A stretch of 34,648 bases of DNA from positions 1 through 34,648 of the forward strand of contig NZ_RCIV01000025.1 of the NCBI RefSeq assembly GCF_003666605.1. Reading direction: 5' to 3'. Positions 1-8,287 of the stretch are shown piece by piece. The notes under the pieces were generated by a model that did not search any database, was not told where the DNA came from, and saw only the letters and a program-made list of their open reading frames with translations. Numbering within the stretch: position 1 is the first letter of the stretch; each line of letters begins with the position of its first letter. A program made the position numbers and the translations under genes. The stretch comes from Propionibacterium australiense. Its GTDB lineage: Bacteria > Actinomycetota > Actinomycetes > Propionibacteriales > Propionibacteriaceae.

Positions 1-465
1 CCCCCCCCCCGGCATCCTGATGGGCTCGTCGGACGTCCCGTTGTGCAGGACCAAGCGGTACCGCTCGAAATCGCGCAGTCCATGTTCATTGTTGAAGATG
101 CGAGCCGAAACGGAGAAACCAGAGCGCGTCGCGGGCCAGGGGCGCCATTGTGTACGGATCATCCGGCACAGCTCGATGCCATGCCAGCTCAGGACGGTCC
201 GGCACCGCGCCACATTGACCGCCCACAGTGCGACGGGGACAACGATGAAGACGGCACCCATGACGAAGAAGACCCGGGCATCCCGATCACTCGGCGAGCG
301 GAGAGCATGCACGCCCAGGGCCGCCAGGAGACCGAACACCACGACGAGAACTCCGAAGACGGCGATCCTGGCGTGGACCGAGCGACGGAGGACGATGACG
401 CATCCCCCTGCTGGATCGGGCACCAGCCTCGCCCTCCCCCTCAGAGCAGGGCCCAGGCTCACCAT
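1..465 (-). CDS. Membrane protein with C-terminal PH-like domain, partial (runs off left edge)
   Basis: Reading the minus strand from an ATG at 465 gives 155 open codons to the window edge. The visible protein starts basic, then has two hydrophobic segments (about residues 34-51, AVFGVLVVVFGLLAAL, and 63-80, VFFVMGAVFIVVPVALW). A hydrophilic stretch follows (CRTVLSWHGIELCRMIRT... FERYRLVLHNG) with the two-TM-then-beta-barrel look of bacterial PH-domain membrane proteins. An in-frame TGA at 496-498 bounds the start; GTG at 462 is an alternative. The last visible codons read Pro-Gly-Gly-Gly because the window opens with a run of ten C. The fold call is from general pattern, not a named motif. 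The function is unknown to me and the C-terminus is missing. Confidence 0.6.
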   Translation of the reverse strand, partial: MVSLGPALRGRARLVPDPAGGCVIVLRRSVHARIAVFGVLVVVFGLLAALGVHALRSPSDRDARVFFVMGAVFIVVPVALWAVNVARCRTVLSWHGIELCRMIRTQWRPWPATRSGFSVSARIFNNEHGLRDFERYRLVLHNGTSDEPIRMPGGG

Positions 466-536
466 GCCCGGCCCAGGTAGCTCGTGCCGGGGTCCTCAGC
501 CCCTCCCCCGGCTCGTTCAGCCGCCCGTCGGCTCAT
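459..536 (-). CDS. Possible 25-codon leader ORF overlapping the PH-like gene
   Basis: An ATG at 536, preceded by GGAGAG at a suitable distance, opens a 25-residue frame (MSRRAAERAGGGAEDPG..., ending GRAW) whose TGA at 459-461 overlaps the ATG/GTG start of the membrane protein. This could be a translationally coupled leader. It could also be the true N-terminus of that protein, separated by a frameshift. It has the better ribosome-binding site of the two starts. Nothing else supports it. Confidence 0.22.
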   Translation of the reverse strand: MSRRAAERAGGGAEDPGTSYLGRAW

Positions 537-607
537 GATGCTCTCCAACAGTCTCGCGGCCCTCCCCCGCCGTCCGGGTCGAGGCCCCCGTCAATGACCT
601 CACCGCA

Positions 608-919
608 TCAGAACACCAGCCGCTGATCGGTCCAGTCAAGCCCACGAACCAGCGAAGACCCCTGCCACATGGGTGTTACACGATAGACATGGAGAGAACC
701 GGAGGCCGAGCCAGAGACCGTTCGGAGCGCGCCCGATACTCCTGTCCTGAACCCTGGCCGTGAATCACGACCGCCCTCCACGATGACGGTGTTGATGATC
801 TGGGCAGCGAGCACGAGCAGATCTGCTGCCAGACGCCAGACACTGCCGGTGTCCCGCCGGCGAAGTGTCAGCCGTCCGGGCCGGTCGCGGGGAATGGGCT
901 GGGCGAGGCTGGGCTCCAC
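608..919 (-). CDS. Small hypothetical protein
   Basis: A 103-codon frame from a GTG at 919 with G/C-rich third positions. It is divergent from the adhesin and upstream of the PH-like gene on the same strand. The N-terminal half is basic and is followed by one moderately hydrophobic stretch (WRLAADLLVLAAQIINTVIV, about residues 28-47). The C-terminal half has no recognisable pattern. There is no convincing ribosome-binding site, and I do not recognise the protein. It may be a decayed gene. Bases 537-607 and 920-1070 hold nothing else I can support. Confidence 0.3.
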   Translation of the reverse strand: MEPSLAQPIPRDRPGRLTLRRRDTGSVWRLAADLLVLAAQIINTVIVEGGRDSRPGFRTGVSGALRTVSGSASGSLHVYRVTPMWQGSSLVRGLDWTDQRLVF

Positions 920-1074
920 GATGACACCGCGTCCCGCGGGTCGCGCCTCGAAGCGGGTGCGGTGGTGCGCGTGTGTAGCACGGGGATGGCCGGGGGAACA
1001 GGTACATTAACCCTGAGCACCCCTGATTTTTCACCCATTCCCAACCCCTGGCAGCACGAGTGAAGGAACCAATG

Positions 1075-3351
1075 ATGAGAAGACGGCTGGGCCGGCTCGC
1101 AGGAATACTGCTCCTCCTGGTGGGACTCACCACGTTCGGCAGCGTGACCACGGCGAACGCCGATGGCAGCGATGCCGCCGCGCACTTCCATGCAACGATT
1201 ACGACGCAGAACGAGTCCATCGCGAATGGCCAGTACGCGGCGTTCACCGTCTCGTACACGCTCGACCGTGGCCAGATCAATGCTGGTGACTACGTGACCG
1301 TCACCATCCCGGAGACGCTGAGGAATGTCTCGTTCGCCGTAAGCCAGCAGGTCTTCTCCGGCGTGGAGGACCTGGGAGGTGGCCAGTATCGGCTCATCTT
1401 CAACGAGAACGCACCGAACGGCATCTCCGGGTCGTTCTCGATCTCGGCCTTCGGGAACAACAACTCTGATTCGGCCACGACGGCCACGGTGACCGTCGGT
1501 GACGCCTCCAAGACGATCACCGTGGGCGCCGGCAGCCACGGCGGCGGCGTGGGGCCGGAGACACGCGGCATCATCAAGTGGGGGTACGAGGGTGACGGCT
1601 ACACGCAGGACACCTCGAGTTCTGGCGTGTACGACCAGAACAGGGACGTGACCGTCACCTATGCCATCGAGGTCGATCCCCGGATGAGCGTCATGACCGG
1701 GGTCGTCGTGACCGACACGCTGCCCGCGGAGATGGTGCTCGACCCGTCCTCGATCAGGATCGTGACCGAATACCCCGGTGACCAGACCGGCCCGGATCTT
1801 CCCGCCGATGAGGTCGCGCAGATCGTCTCGATCTCGGGCAACACCATGACGTTCGACTTCGGTGACCGGCTCGACGGCGCGAAGTACTACCGCATCTACT
1901 ACGACGCGACGGTGCCGGCCGGCACGATGATCAAGCTCACGAACAATTCGAGCATCACCTACGCGGGCCCGAATGGCCCGGACGTCGAGACCTCGTCCTT
2001 CACGCTCAAGCCCATGTCCGGTTACAGCAGCTCGCTCGGCTACAAGAGCGTCGACAAGACCGAGATCAGCGATGACCCGGAGGACCAGACGGTCACCTAC
2101 ACCATCACCTTCGAGAACGACCAGGCCTTCGCCGTCGGCGAGATCAACCTCACCGACAAGCTCGACTCCAGAGTCAAGTACGTCGACTCCTACGCCTCGA
2201 GCCACTTCTCGCTGAGCTACGACGAGGCCACGAACACGGTGCGCATCACGAACATCGAGGCCATCCCCGCCAGCTCGATACAGACGGTCACCATCGTGAC
2301 GGACTTCACCGAGGTGCCCGCTGGGACGACCATCGAGAACTCTGTCGGCGGCAACACGACCAAGACGACGAAGGTCACCGGTTCGCTCCCCCTCACCGCC
2401 ACGAAGACCGTTGACGGGGAAGCACCCGGCGACAAGGTCTTCTCCTTCGATCTGCTCGACGCCCAGGGCGGTGTTCTGCAGACCGCGCGGAACGCCGAGG
2501 ACGGCACCGTCTCCTTCGCCCCGATCAGCTACGGCAGCGAGGACATCGGTGTCACCCACAGCTACACGGTCCGGGAGAGCCCGGATCAGGAGACACAGGG
2601 ATACACGGCCGACACGACGGTCTACACCGTGACCGTGACCCCGACCGACGAGGACGGTGACGGGGTGCTGGAGTGTGATCCGGTCATCACCAAGGATGGC
2701 GAGCCTTCCGGTGACATGGTGTTCGACAACAAGCTCATCACCACGTCCGTCCAGGTGACGAAGGCCTGGGACGATGCGGACGACGAGGACGGTCTGCGCC
2801 CGAGCTCGGTCACCGTCCATCTCTACGCGGATGACCGGGACACTGGGGAAAGCCTCACGCTGACGGCCAAGGACGACTGGACCGGTTCCTTCGACGGCCT
2901 GCCCGTGTACACGGACGACGGCAGCCCGATCGCGTACTCAGTGACCGAGGACCCCGTCGAGGGCTACGAGACCAGGCCCTCAGGGGATGCGACGAACGGT
3001 TTCACTCTCACGAACGTCCACACCCCCACGTCGTCCAGCAGCCCGACCCCGGAGCCCAGCAGCCCGACTCCCGAGCCCAGCAGCCCGACTCCCGAGCCCA
3101 GCAGCCCGACTCCCGAGCCCAGCAGCCCGACTCCCGAGCCCAGCAGCCCTGCTGCGAGTTCGCCCTCTGATGTTCCGAGCAGTAGCTCTCCAGAGGCGAC
3201 CGACAGCAGCACCGCACCGGCTGCTGAAAGCACCACCTCCGGCAAGCGTCCGGGACGCCTACCGAAGACGGGCGCCGATTCGGCCGGCCTCGCGGTTGGG
3301 CTCCTGCTCGTCGCGACTGCCGGTGGCGCTCTCGCACTGCGCCGTCGCTGA
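1075..3351 (+). CDS. LPXTG-type cell-wall-anchored surface protein (adhesin/pilin-like)
   Basis: A secreted 758-residue surface protein for sortase anchoring. The signal peptide is at residues 1-29 (MRRRLGRLAG, hydrophobic core, ending ANA). An N-terminal beta-rich region resembles adhesin N2/N3 domains. A pilin isopeptide-linkage domain follows (from TATKTVDGEAPGDKVFSF to MVFDNKL) with the expected Lys and a Glu in YTVRES. Next comes a CnaB-type domain (VTKAWDDADDEDGLRPSS to LTNVH), then a Ser/Pro/Thr stalk with five SSPTPEP units. The C-terminus is a sorting signal: LPKTG (codons 3259-3273), a hydrophobic stretch and terminal RRR. AAGGA at 1063-1067 lies 7 nt before the ATG at 1075, which is why I prefer it to the GTG at 1060 or ATG at 1072. 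No sortase gene is in the window. Adhesion is inferred from domain architecture; the ligand is unknown. Confidence 0.9.
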   Translation: MRRRLGRLAGILLLLVGLTTFGSVTTANADGSDAAAHFHATITTQNESIANGQYAAFTVSYTLDRGQINAGDYVTVTIPETLRNVSFAVSQQVFSGVEDLGGGQYRLIFNENAPNGISGSFSISAFGNNNSDSATTATVTVGDASKTITVGAGSHGGGVGPETRGIIKWGYEGDGYTQDTSSSGVYDQNRDVTVTYAIEVDPRMSVMTGVVVTDTLPAEMVLDPSSIRIVTEYPGDQTGPDLPADEVAQIVSISGNTMTFDFGDRLDGAKYYRIYYDATVPAGTMIKLTNNSSITYAGPNGPDVETSSFTLKPMSGYSSSLGYKSVDKTEISDDPEDQTVTYTITFENDQAFAVGEINLTDKLDSRVKYVDSYASSHFSLSYDEATNTVRITNIEAIPASSIQTVTIVTDFTEVPAGTTIENSVGGNTTKTTKVTGSLPLTATKTVDGEAPGDKVFSFDLLDAQGGVLQTARNAEDGTVSFAPISYGSEDIGVTHSYTVRESPDQETQGYTADTTVYTVTVTPTDEDGDGVLECDPVITKDGEPSGDMVFDNKLITTSVQVTKAWDDADDEDGLRPSSVTVHLYADDRDTGESLTLTAKDDWTGSFDGLPVYTDDGSPIAYSVTEDPVEGYETRPSGDATNGFTLTNVHTPTSSSSPTPEPSSPTPEPSSPTPEPSSPTPEPSSPTPEPSSPAASSPSDVPSSSSPEATDSSTAPAAESTTSGKRPGRLPKTGADSAGLAVGLLLVATAGGALALRRR
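3037..3141 (+). repeat. Five 21-bp tandem repeats encoding SSPTPEP
   Basis: Five in-frame 21-bp units lie in the stalk of the adhesin gene. Units 2-5 are identical at nucleotide level; unit 1 differs at two bases. A partial unit follows. Identity at the DNA level suggests recent expansion by slippage or recombination, which would change how far the adhesive head extends from the wall without breaking the frame. Confidence 0.9.
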
Positions 3352-3374
3352 CGCACTGAGTAGCGACTGACCGC

Positions 3375-3412
3375 AAGGGCCCCGGCTCAGCCATGGCTGA
3401 GCCGGGGCCCTT
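3375..3412 (+). terminator. 38-bp perfect palindrome, terminator of the adhesin gene
   Basis: AAGGGCCCCGGCTCAGCC and its exact complement meet at the central CATG. It lies 24 bp after the adhesin stop codon and before the DUF4253 promoter. The stem is very strong, but only a short T run follows, as is common in GC-rich actinobacteria. Confidence 0.75.
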
Positions 3413-3442
3413 CATGTGCTGCGGACGCGGAAACCCTGCCCC

Positions 3443-3448
3443 TAGGAT
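3443..3448 (+). promoter_or_regulatory. Putative -10 (TAGGAT) of a leaderless promoter
   Basis: TAGGAT fits TANNNT and sits 7 nt before the ATG at 3456. This spacing would place the transcription start at or next to the start codon. The GGGG beside the ATG is too close to serve as a ribosome-binding site. The same layout occurs upstream of the histidine kinase, guaA and cysK genes. Confidence 0.45.
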
Positions 3449-3455
3449 CGGGGAC

Positions 3456-4268
3456 ATGCCATTGCGTTCGCCGTCACCAGGAACCGTCCCGCCCGAGGGA
3501 CCCCTCCGGCTCTGCGGAATCGATCTGCCAGCCGGTGTCCACGCTGGCCCCATCGAGGACGGCGGGATCGTGCCGCTGGCCTGGATGACCGCCGAACCCG
3601 TCGAGCCGGAGCCCCTCTTGGGATGGATGCGCCGACTCGCCGCCGTTTTCGGGCAGACCGGGCTCTGGCCGGTTGCCCTTGCCGGTCATTTTGACGACCT
3701 GGGGAATCCCTGGCGCAGCGGCGAGCTGCTCGGGCCGGGCAGAAACAGCGACTTCGACGTCGAGGACTTCCTGCTCTCCCCCACCGATCCGCAGGACCTC
3801 GCTGATCCCGAGGTGGCGGCCTACCTGGAGACCATCGCCCCCATCGCCACGGTGCACCGGCTCGGCGGCCCGGTCGCCGCTCCACCGGCCGGCGCGGATG
3901 AGCTCATCGTTCCCTGGGACGGGACCGACCCGCTGGCCCTGGGCCTCGTTCCGGCCACCTCGCCGGCCGGGGTGCTGAGCGGGCTGGGCTGGCTGGGGCC
4001 GACCAACTACGCTCTCGAGGGCGAGGCCATCGCGCGTATCGCGGCCTCGTGGCAGGAGCGTTACCACCTCACCCTGGTGGGTATCGGCTTCGACATGCTC
4101 AAGCTCCAGTTCCCACCGCAGGGCCTCACCGGCCCCGAGCTCATGGACCTGCTCGCGGAGGTCTACCGGGTCTGCCCGGACGACTACGAGCAGAGCAGCT
4201 TCCGCGACCTTGAGTCGTACATCGATTTCCGGGACCTCTCCCCCATCCTCGGCCTGTGGTGGGACTGA
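3456..4268 (+). CDS. DUF4253 domain protein
   Basis: A 270-residue soluble protein. The C-terminal ~100 residues match the DUF4253 pattern as I know it: a W-x-ERY segment, LVGIGFDMLKL, a helical stretch with VYRVCPDDYEQ, and the terminal GLWWD. The N-terminal half (GIDLPAGVHAG... WPVALAGHFDD) is typical of actinobacterial members. The reaction or partner is unknown for the family. I chose the ATG at 3456 because the longer frame from 3393 would start inside the terminator palindrome. It is monocistronic, with a strong hairpin downstream shared with the convergent hydrolase gene. Confidence 0.8.
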   Translation: MPLRSPSPGTVPPEGPLRLCGIDLPAGVHAGPIEDGGIVPLAWMTAEPVEPEPLLGWMRRLAAVFGQTGLWPVALAGHFDDLGNPWRSGELLGPGRNSDFDVEDFLLSPTDPQDLADPEVAAYLETIAPIATVHRLGGPVAAPPAGADELIVPWDGTDPLALGLVPATSPAGVLSGLGWLGPTNYALEGEAIARIAASWQERYHLTLVGIGFDMLKLQFPPQGLTGPELMDLLAEVYRVCPDDYEQSSFRDLESYIDFRDLSPILGLWWD

Positions 4269-4318
4269 GCTGCTGAACGCAGAACCCCCGGCCATGAGGA
4301 ATCCTCCGGTCCAGGCAC

Positions 4319-4354
4319 GCAGGGGCCCGCGCAACCTCGTGCGCGAGCCCCTGC
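4319..4354. terminator. Bidirectional terminator hairpin between convergent genes
   Basis: GCAGGGGC pairs with GCCCCTGC and an inner GCGCA pairs with TGCGC, with a two-base mismatch between and a 6-nt loop. It lies between the DUF4253 stop (4268) and the hydrolase stop (4377). Confidence 0.6.
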
Positions 4355-4376
4355 GGTGCGGGTCGACCGCTGGTGA

Positions 4377-5360
4377 TCAGACCAGGTGCGTCGTGAGGAA
4401 CGCGGTGATCCGCTCCCACGGGATCGCATCCTCCTCACCGCCGTCGTACAGGTCGGTGTGGGAGGCGCCGGGGATGGAGACGAACTCCTTGTTGTCCCCC
4501 TTCAACCGGGCGAAGGCGTCCTTGCCCATGTAGTAGGAGTGGGCCGCCTCGCCGTGAACGATCATGACGGCGTTCTCGATCTCCTCGATGTAGCCCAGCA
4601 GGGTCGCATTCATCAGCGAGGACCCGCCGATGACGGTCCAGCCGTCGTTGGAGTTCAGCGAGCGAGGGTGGTAGCCGCGGGGCGTCTTGTAGTAGGCGTA
4701 GTAGTCCCTGACGAAGAACGGCGCGTCCTCGGGCAGCGGATCGACCACGCCACCGGCCATGGCGTAGCTGCCGGAGCGGTAGTCAATGGTGCGCTGCGCG
4801 GCCACGGACGCCCGCGTCCGGTTGCGTTCCTCGGCGCTGTTGGCCGCGTCGAAGTATCCCTTGGCGGCGACGCGGCTCATGTCGTACATGGTCGAGGAGA
4901 CGGTCGCCTTGATCCGCGGGTCGGCCGCCGCGGCGGCCAGCGCCATGCCGCCCCAGCCGCAGACGCCGATGATGCCGATACGCTCGGCATCGACGTCGCC
5001 GCGCACGGACAGGAAGTCGACGGCCGCCTGGAAGTCCTCGATGTTGATGTCGGGCGAGTTCATGAAGCGGGGCCGGCCGCCGGACTCGCCGGTGAAGCTG
5101 GGATCGAACGCAATCGTGAGGAAGCCGCGCTCGGCCATGGTCTGGGCGTACAGGCCGCTGACCTGCTCCTTCACGGCGCCGAAGGGCCCGCACACGGCGA
5201 GCGCGGGAAGCGCCCCCTCGGCCCTCTTCGGCTTGTAGAGATCGGCCGCCAGGGTGATGCCGAAGCGGTTGTGGAAGGTGACCTTCTCGTGATCCACGGC
5301 ATCGCTGAGCGGGAAGACCTTGTCCCACTCCTGTGTCAGGTCGAGTTGTTCGTTCTGCAT
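4377..5360 (-). CDS. Alpha/beta hydrolase (dienelactone-hydrolase-like)
   Basis: A 327-residue cytoplasmic hydrolase. It shows the VSGPFGAVKEQ-type strand (here AVCGPFGAVKEQ), AFDPSFTGESGG, DFQAAVDFLS, and the nucleophile elbow IGVCGWGGMAL, in which Cys takes the place usually held by Ser. The C-terminal SHTDLYDGG supplies the probable catalytic His. This set is typical of a Cys-elbow family related to dienelactone hydrolases; the substrate cannot be told. The start is the ATG at 5360 after GAGGA; the longer frame to 5462 enters the divergent promoter region. It is divergent from a LysR regulator, which probably controls it. Confidence 0.85.
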   Translation of the reverse strand: MQNEQLDLTQEWDKVFPLSDAVDHEKVTFHNRFGITLAADLYKPKRAEGALPALAVCGPFGAVKEQVSGLYAQTMAERGFLTIAFDPSFTGESGGRPRFMNSPDINIEDFQAAVDFLSVRGDVDAERIGIIGVCGWGGMALAAAAADPRIKATVSSTMYDMSRVAAKGYFDAANSAEERNRTRASVAAQRTIDYRSGSYAMAGGVVDPLPEDAPFFVRDYYAYYKTPRGYHPRSLNSNDGWTVIGGSSLMNATLLGYIEEIENAVMIVHGEAAHSYYMGKDAFARLKGDNKEFVSIPGASHTDLYDGGEEDAIPWERITAFLTTHLV

Positions 5361-5547
5361 GGTCCTCGTCTTCTTCCGCGGCCCCGCTCCTGCGGCACGC
5401 CAGGGGCGGCTCGGTGCCGCCACGGCGCGATCCTCGGGGCCTCTGGAACCGATTCTCGCCAACTCTGAGTTATTTCTCTAATGGCAAGTTCGCATGTCAG
5501 ATATGCTCATAAGGCATGTCACGTCGTTGGGTGAGGAGGCCTCGTCC
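5361..5547. promoter_or_regulatory. Divergent promoter region, hydrolase / LysR
   Basis: 187 bp between the two start codons. It becomes AT-richer at 5465-5515 and holds ATGCTCATAAGGCAT (5503-5517), a short interrupted dyad with T and A flanks that could be a LysR T-N11-A site. I cannot fix -10/-35 elements. The placement fits autoregulation with control of the hydrolase. Confidence 0.4.
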
Positions 5548-6435
5548 ATGGAGATCCGCACGCTGCGTTCCTTTCTCGCGATCGCCCGTGAGGGGAGCAT
5601 GACCCGGGCCGCGGAACAGCTGCACCTGACGCAGCCCACGCTGTCCAAGCAGATGAAGACCCTTGAACGGGAGCTGGGCCAGAGGCTCTTCGTCCGCCAC
5701 AGCTCCAGCGTCGGGCTCACCGACGAGGGGAGACTGCTGCGCGACCGCGCCGATGACCTCGTCCGCATGGCCGACCGCATCGAACGCGAGTTCTCGGCGC
5801 TCGATGACGTCACCGGCGGCGATCTGCACCTCGGGCTCGCCGAGTCGCACCAGGTGAGCCTCATCGCCCGCGAGATCCGGCGTCTCAAACGGGCATGCCC
5901 GGGGCTGCGTTATCACATCACGAGTGGCGACACCGAGCAGGTGACGGAGAAACTCGACCGGGGCGTCCTGGACTTCGCCGCCCTGGTCGAGGAGCCCGAC
6001 GATGAGAAGTACGGGCACCTCACGTTCCCCGGCGCCGACGTGTGGGGTGTGGTGGTGCGGGATGATCACGAGCTGGCGAGCAGGAGCGCCGTGACCCTGG
6101 ACGACCTGGTCGGCGTGCCGCTGTTCTGCTCCGAGCAGTCGTGGCGGAGGGACATCCCCCTCTGGGCCGCCGAGCGTATGCCCCAGCTGCACTTGGAGGG
6201 CACCTTCCGGCTCGCCTACAACGGCGCCGTCTTCGTCCGTGAGGGGCTGGGCTGCCTGCTCACCTTCGACCGGCTCGTCGGCACGGGTGAGGGCACCGGC
6301 CTCGTGTTCCGGCCGCTGGCCCCCGCGCTCACCACGACGATGCACCTCATCTGGCGCAGGCACCAGGTCTTCTCCCCCATCGCCGAACGCTTCCTGGCCC
6401 AGCTGCGCTCCTCTCTGACCGCAGCCGAGCAGTGA
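5548..6435 (+). CDS. LysR family transcriptional regulator
   Basis: A 295-residue regulator. The N-terminal winged helix-turn-helix (MEIRTLRSFLAIAREGS MTRAAEQLHLTQPTLSKQ) is classical LysR. It is followed by the linker helix and a periplasmic-binding-like effector domain (GDLHLGLAES onward). The start is the ATG at 5548, 8 nt after GAGGAGG, rather than the upstream 5494 codon. It is divergent from the hydrolase, whose expression it probably controls in response to an unknown ligand. Confidence 0.92.
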   Translation: MEIRTLRSFLAIAREGSMTRAAEQLHLTQPTLSKQMKTLERELGQRLFVRHSSSVGLTDEGRLLRDRADDLVRMADRIEREFSALDDVTGGDLHLGLAESHQVSLIAREIRRLKRACPGLRYHITSGDTEQVTEKLDRGVLDFAALVEEPDDEKYGHLTFPGADVWGVVVRDDHELASRSAVTLDDLVGVPLFCSEQSWRRDIPLWAAERMPQLHLEGTFRLAYNGAVFVREGLGCLLTFDRLVGTGEGTGLVFRPLAPALTTTMHLIWRRHQVFSPIAERFLAQLRSSLTAAEQ

Positions 6436-6469
6436 CGCTCTCCGGCCGCCAGGGGCTCACGGATGGTGG

Positions 6470-6485
6470 GGTCCCCTCCGGGACC
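6470..6485. terminator. Weak terminator hairpin between convergent genes
   Basis: GGTCCC-CTCC-GGGACC, a 6-bp stem with a 4-nt loop, lies between the LysR stop (6435) and the response-regulator stop (6505). There is no T run. Confidence 0.35.
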
Positions 6486-6504
6486 GAGAGGCACGGCCGA
6501 ACCG

Positions 6505-7136
6505 TCAGGAACCCGCCCGGTAGTAGAGCACGGCGATCTGGGTGCGGTTGCGCAGCCCGAGTTTGGCCAGCACTGCGCTGATGTGGTTGCGCACGGTGCC
6601 CTCGCTCATGAAGAGCCGCTCGGCGATCTCGGCATTGTCCAGGCCCTCGCAGACCGCCTCGATGACCTCGTACTCGCGGTCGGTGAGAGCGCTGAACGCT
6701 CCGCTCCTCGCCGCACCGGCCGTGTTCTTGGCGCTCAGGGCGGTGGTGCGTTCGAGGACCTCGTCCTCGAGCACCCTCATCCCTGCCATGACGCCACGCA
6801 GGGCCGGGGCGATCCGCGCGACATCCTGCTTGATGAGGTACCCACGGGCGCCCATCCGCAGTGCCCGCACGATGTACTCGTCGTCGGAGAAGGTGGTGAG
6901 GAAGACGATGCGTGCCCGCTCGTCGGCGGCCAGGATCAACTCGGCGGCCGCCAGTCCGTCGCCCGGGGCATCTGGATGTCCATGAGCAGGATGTCCGGCT
7001 GCTCGCGAGCATAGAGCTCGACGGCCTCGGGGCCGCTGCCGCCGGTTCCGATGACCTCGATGTCGTCCTCTGCGGCCAGGATGGTGGCGAGTGAGCCGGC
7101 GACGATGGCGTCGTCATCGACGATGAGCACTCTCAT
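6505..7136 (-). pseudogene. NarL/LuxR-type response regulator, frameshifted
   Basis: Two overlapping frames together make one 210-residue response regulator. The N-terminal part (7136 to about 6970) has MRVLIVDDD, Asp53 in LLMDIQMP and receiver helix 1-3. The C-terminal part (from about 6960) resumes with DGLAAAELILAADERARIVFLTTFSDDEY and a LuxR helix-turn-helix (LTDREYEVIEAVCEGLDNAEIAERLFMSEGTVRNHISAVLAKLGL). The break lies at 6961-6971 in ATGCCCCGGGC, where one base is missing. The span is 632 bp, one short of a whole number of codons. It overlaps the kinase stop by ATGA, so the two are one operon. As read, the regulator ends after the receiver domain. A sequencing error is possible. Confidence 0.85.
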
Positions 7137-8236
7137 GCGTTCTCCTTCGGGAGGGTGGCGAACACCGTGAACCGGGGGCTGGTGGTGATCCTCAGCACGC
7201 CCCCGAGCGACTCGATGCGTTCCCGCATCGAGCGCAGGCCCATGCCGGTGGCGCCGTGCAGCTGCTCGGGGGTGGGTGGGTCTCCGTCGTTGCCGATGGT
7301 GATCTGCCAGAACACCGGGTACTCGGTGAGGACGACCCGGGCCGAATCGGCCCGGCCGTGCCGGGCGGCGTTGGTCAGCGCCTCACGGGTGACCGCGACG
7401 AGACAGCGCGAGACGGCGGGCGGTGGCTCCCGGTCCAGGGTGCAGTCCACGGTCACGTTCTCGATGCCGCAGCGCGAGCCCAGCACGTTGAGGGATGTCG
7501 CCAGGTCCTCGCCCTCGGCCGACAGGGCGTGGACGCTGCGGCGCATCGAGTCCAGCGCCTCGTTGAGTGTGGCGTTCACCTCGCCCAGCTCCGCCATGAC
7601 GGCCGGTTCGCCCCGGTGGGCGAGCTGCAGCGCCTTCGTCTGGAGAACGAGCCGGGTGAGCAGGTGCCCGACGGTGTCGTGGATCTCGCGGGCGATCCTG
7701 GTGCGCTCGGACAAGGTGGCGGCCCTCGTCTCGTGGTCCTGGCTCTCGAGCAGCCGGGCGTTCGAGGCCCGCAGTTCGCCGACCCTCTCCTGCAGGTCGT
7801 CCCGCAGGGCGTACAGGCGTTGCCGCGTCGCCTCGCCCTGCGCGGTACGCACGGCAAGGACGGCGGCCAGCGCACAGACGACGGCGCACAGCCCGGCGGC
7901 AGGCGGTGAAAGAGCATGCCTCGTCACGGCCGAGAGGACGGGGATGCAGCATGCCGGGAGCAGCCATGCACCGCGTGACCGGACCGTGACGGCACGGAAC
8001 AGGTCGTGGACGAGCAGGGGCGCACCGGACAGCGACCACGGCGACAGGGCCGCCAGGACCAGGTAGGTGGCCGGTGCGACGACCGCCGCCCGTGTGCTCT
8101 CGGTGAGCATGCACGCGCCGCTCACCGCCACCGCGCCGAGCAGCCACGCGATCCCGGCGGCACCGGGCGGGCCGGGCAGCAGCGCCATGACGATGCACCC
8201 GCACCCGATGACGCCCTTGTCCGCCAGAACCCTCAT
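7133..8236 (-). CDS. Sensor histidine kinase, HisKA_3/NarX-type
   Basis: A 367-residue membrane kinase. About five hydrophobic segments fill residues 8-130. A coiled coil follows (RQRLYALRDDLQERVGELRASNARLLES). The dimerisation/phosphoacceptor helix is ERTRIAREIHDTVGHLL with His186. The HATPase_c domain has an N box (REALTNAARHG) and GMGLRSMRERIESLGG. It pairs with the downstream response regulator (ATGA overlap). The start at 8236 has no ribosome-binding site but has GATAAT 7 nt upstream, so the mRNA may be leaderless. It is divergent from an ABC export operon, which is the likely target. The signal is unknown; cell-envelope stress or a peptide is a common theme for this arrangement. Confidence 0.9.
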   Translation of the reverse strand: MRVLADKGVIGCGCIVMALLPGPPGAAGIAWLLGAVAVSGACMLTESTRAAVVAPATYLVLAALSPWSLSGAPLLVHDLFRAVTVRSRGAWLLPACCIPVLSAVTRHALSPPAAGLCAVVCALAAVLAVRTAQGEATRQRLYALRDDLQERVGELRASNARLLESQDHETRAATLSERTRIAREIHDTVGHLLTRLVLQTKALQLAHRGEPAVMAELGEVNATLNEALDSMRRSVHALSAEGEDLATSLNVLGSRCGIENVTVDCTLDREPPPAVSRCLVAVTREALTNAARHGRADSARVVLTEYPVFWQITIGNDGDPPTPEQLHGATGMGLRSMRERIESLGGVLRITTSPRFTVFATLPKENA

Positions 8237-8243
8237 GGGGGTG

Positions 8244-8249
8244 ATTATC
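8244..8249 (-). promoter_or_regulatory. Putative -10 (GATAAT) for the kinase operon
   Basis: GATAAT on the minus strand is followed by CACCCCC and then the ATG. The 7-nt gap and the lack of a purine-rich ribosome-binding site point to leaderless transcription. Confidence 0.45.
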
Positions 8250-8287
8250 CGGCACGACGGCGCCTTGCTGGTCCGCTGTCTGGACTC

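Noticed and set aside
868-2820. 650-codon minus-strand frame
   Set aside because: It is antisense to the adhesin gene, which has signal peptide, domains and LPKTG. The frame reads as Arg/Gly/Asp/Val-rich low-information protein, typical of a shadow in GC-rich DNA.
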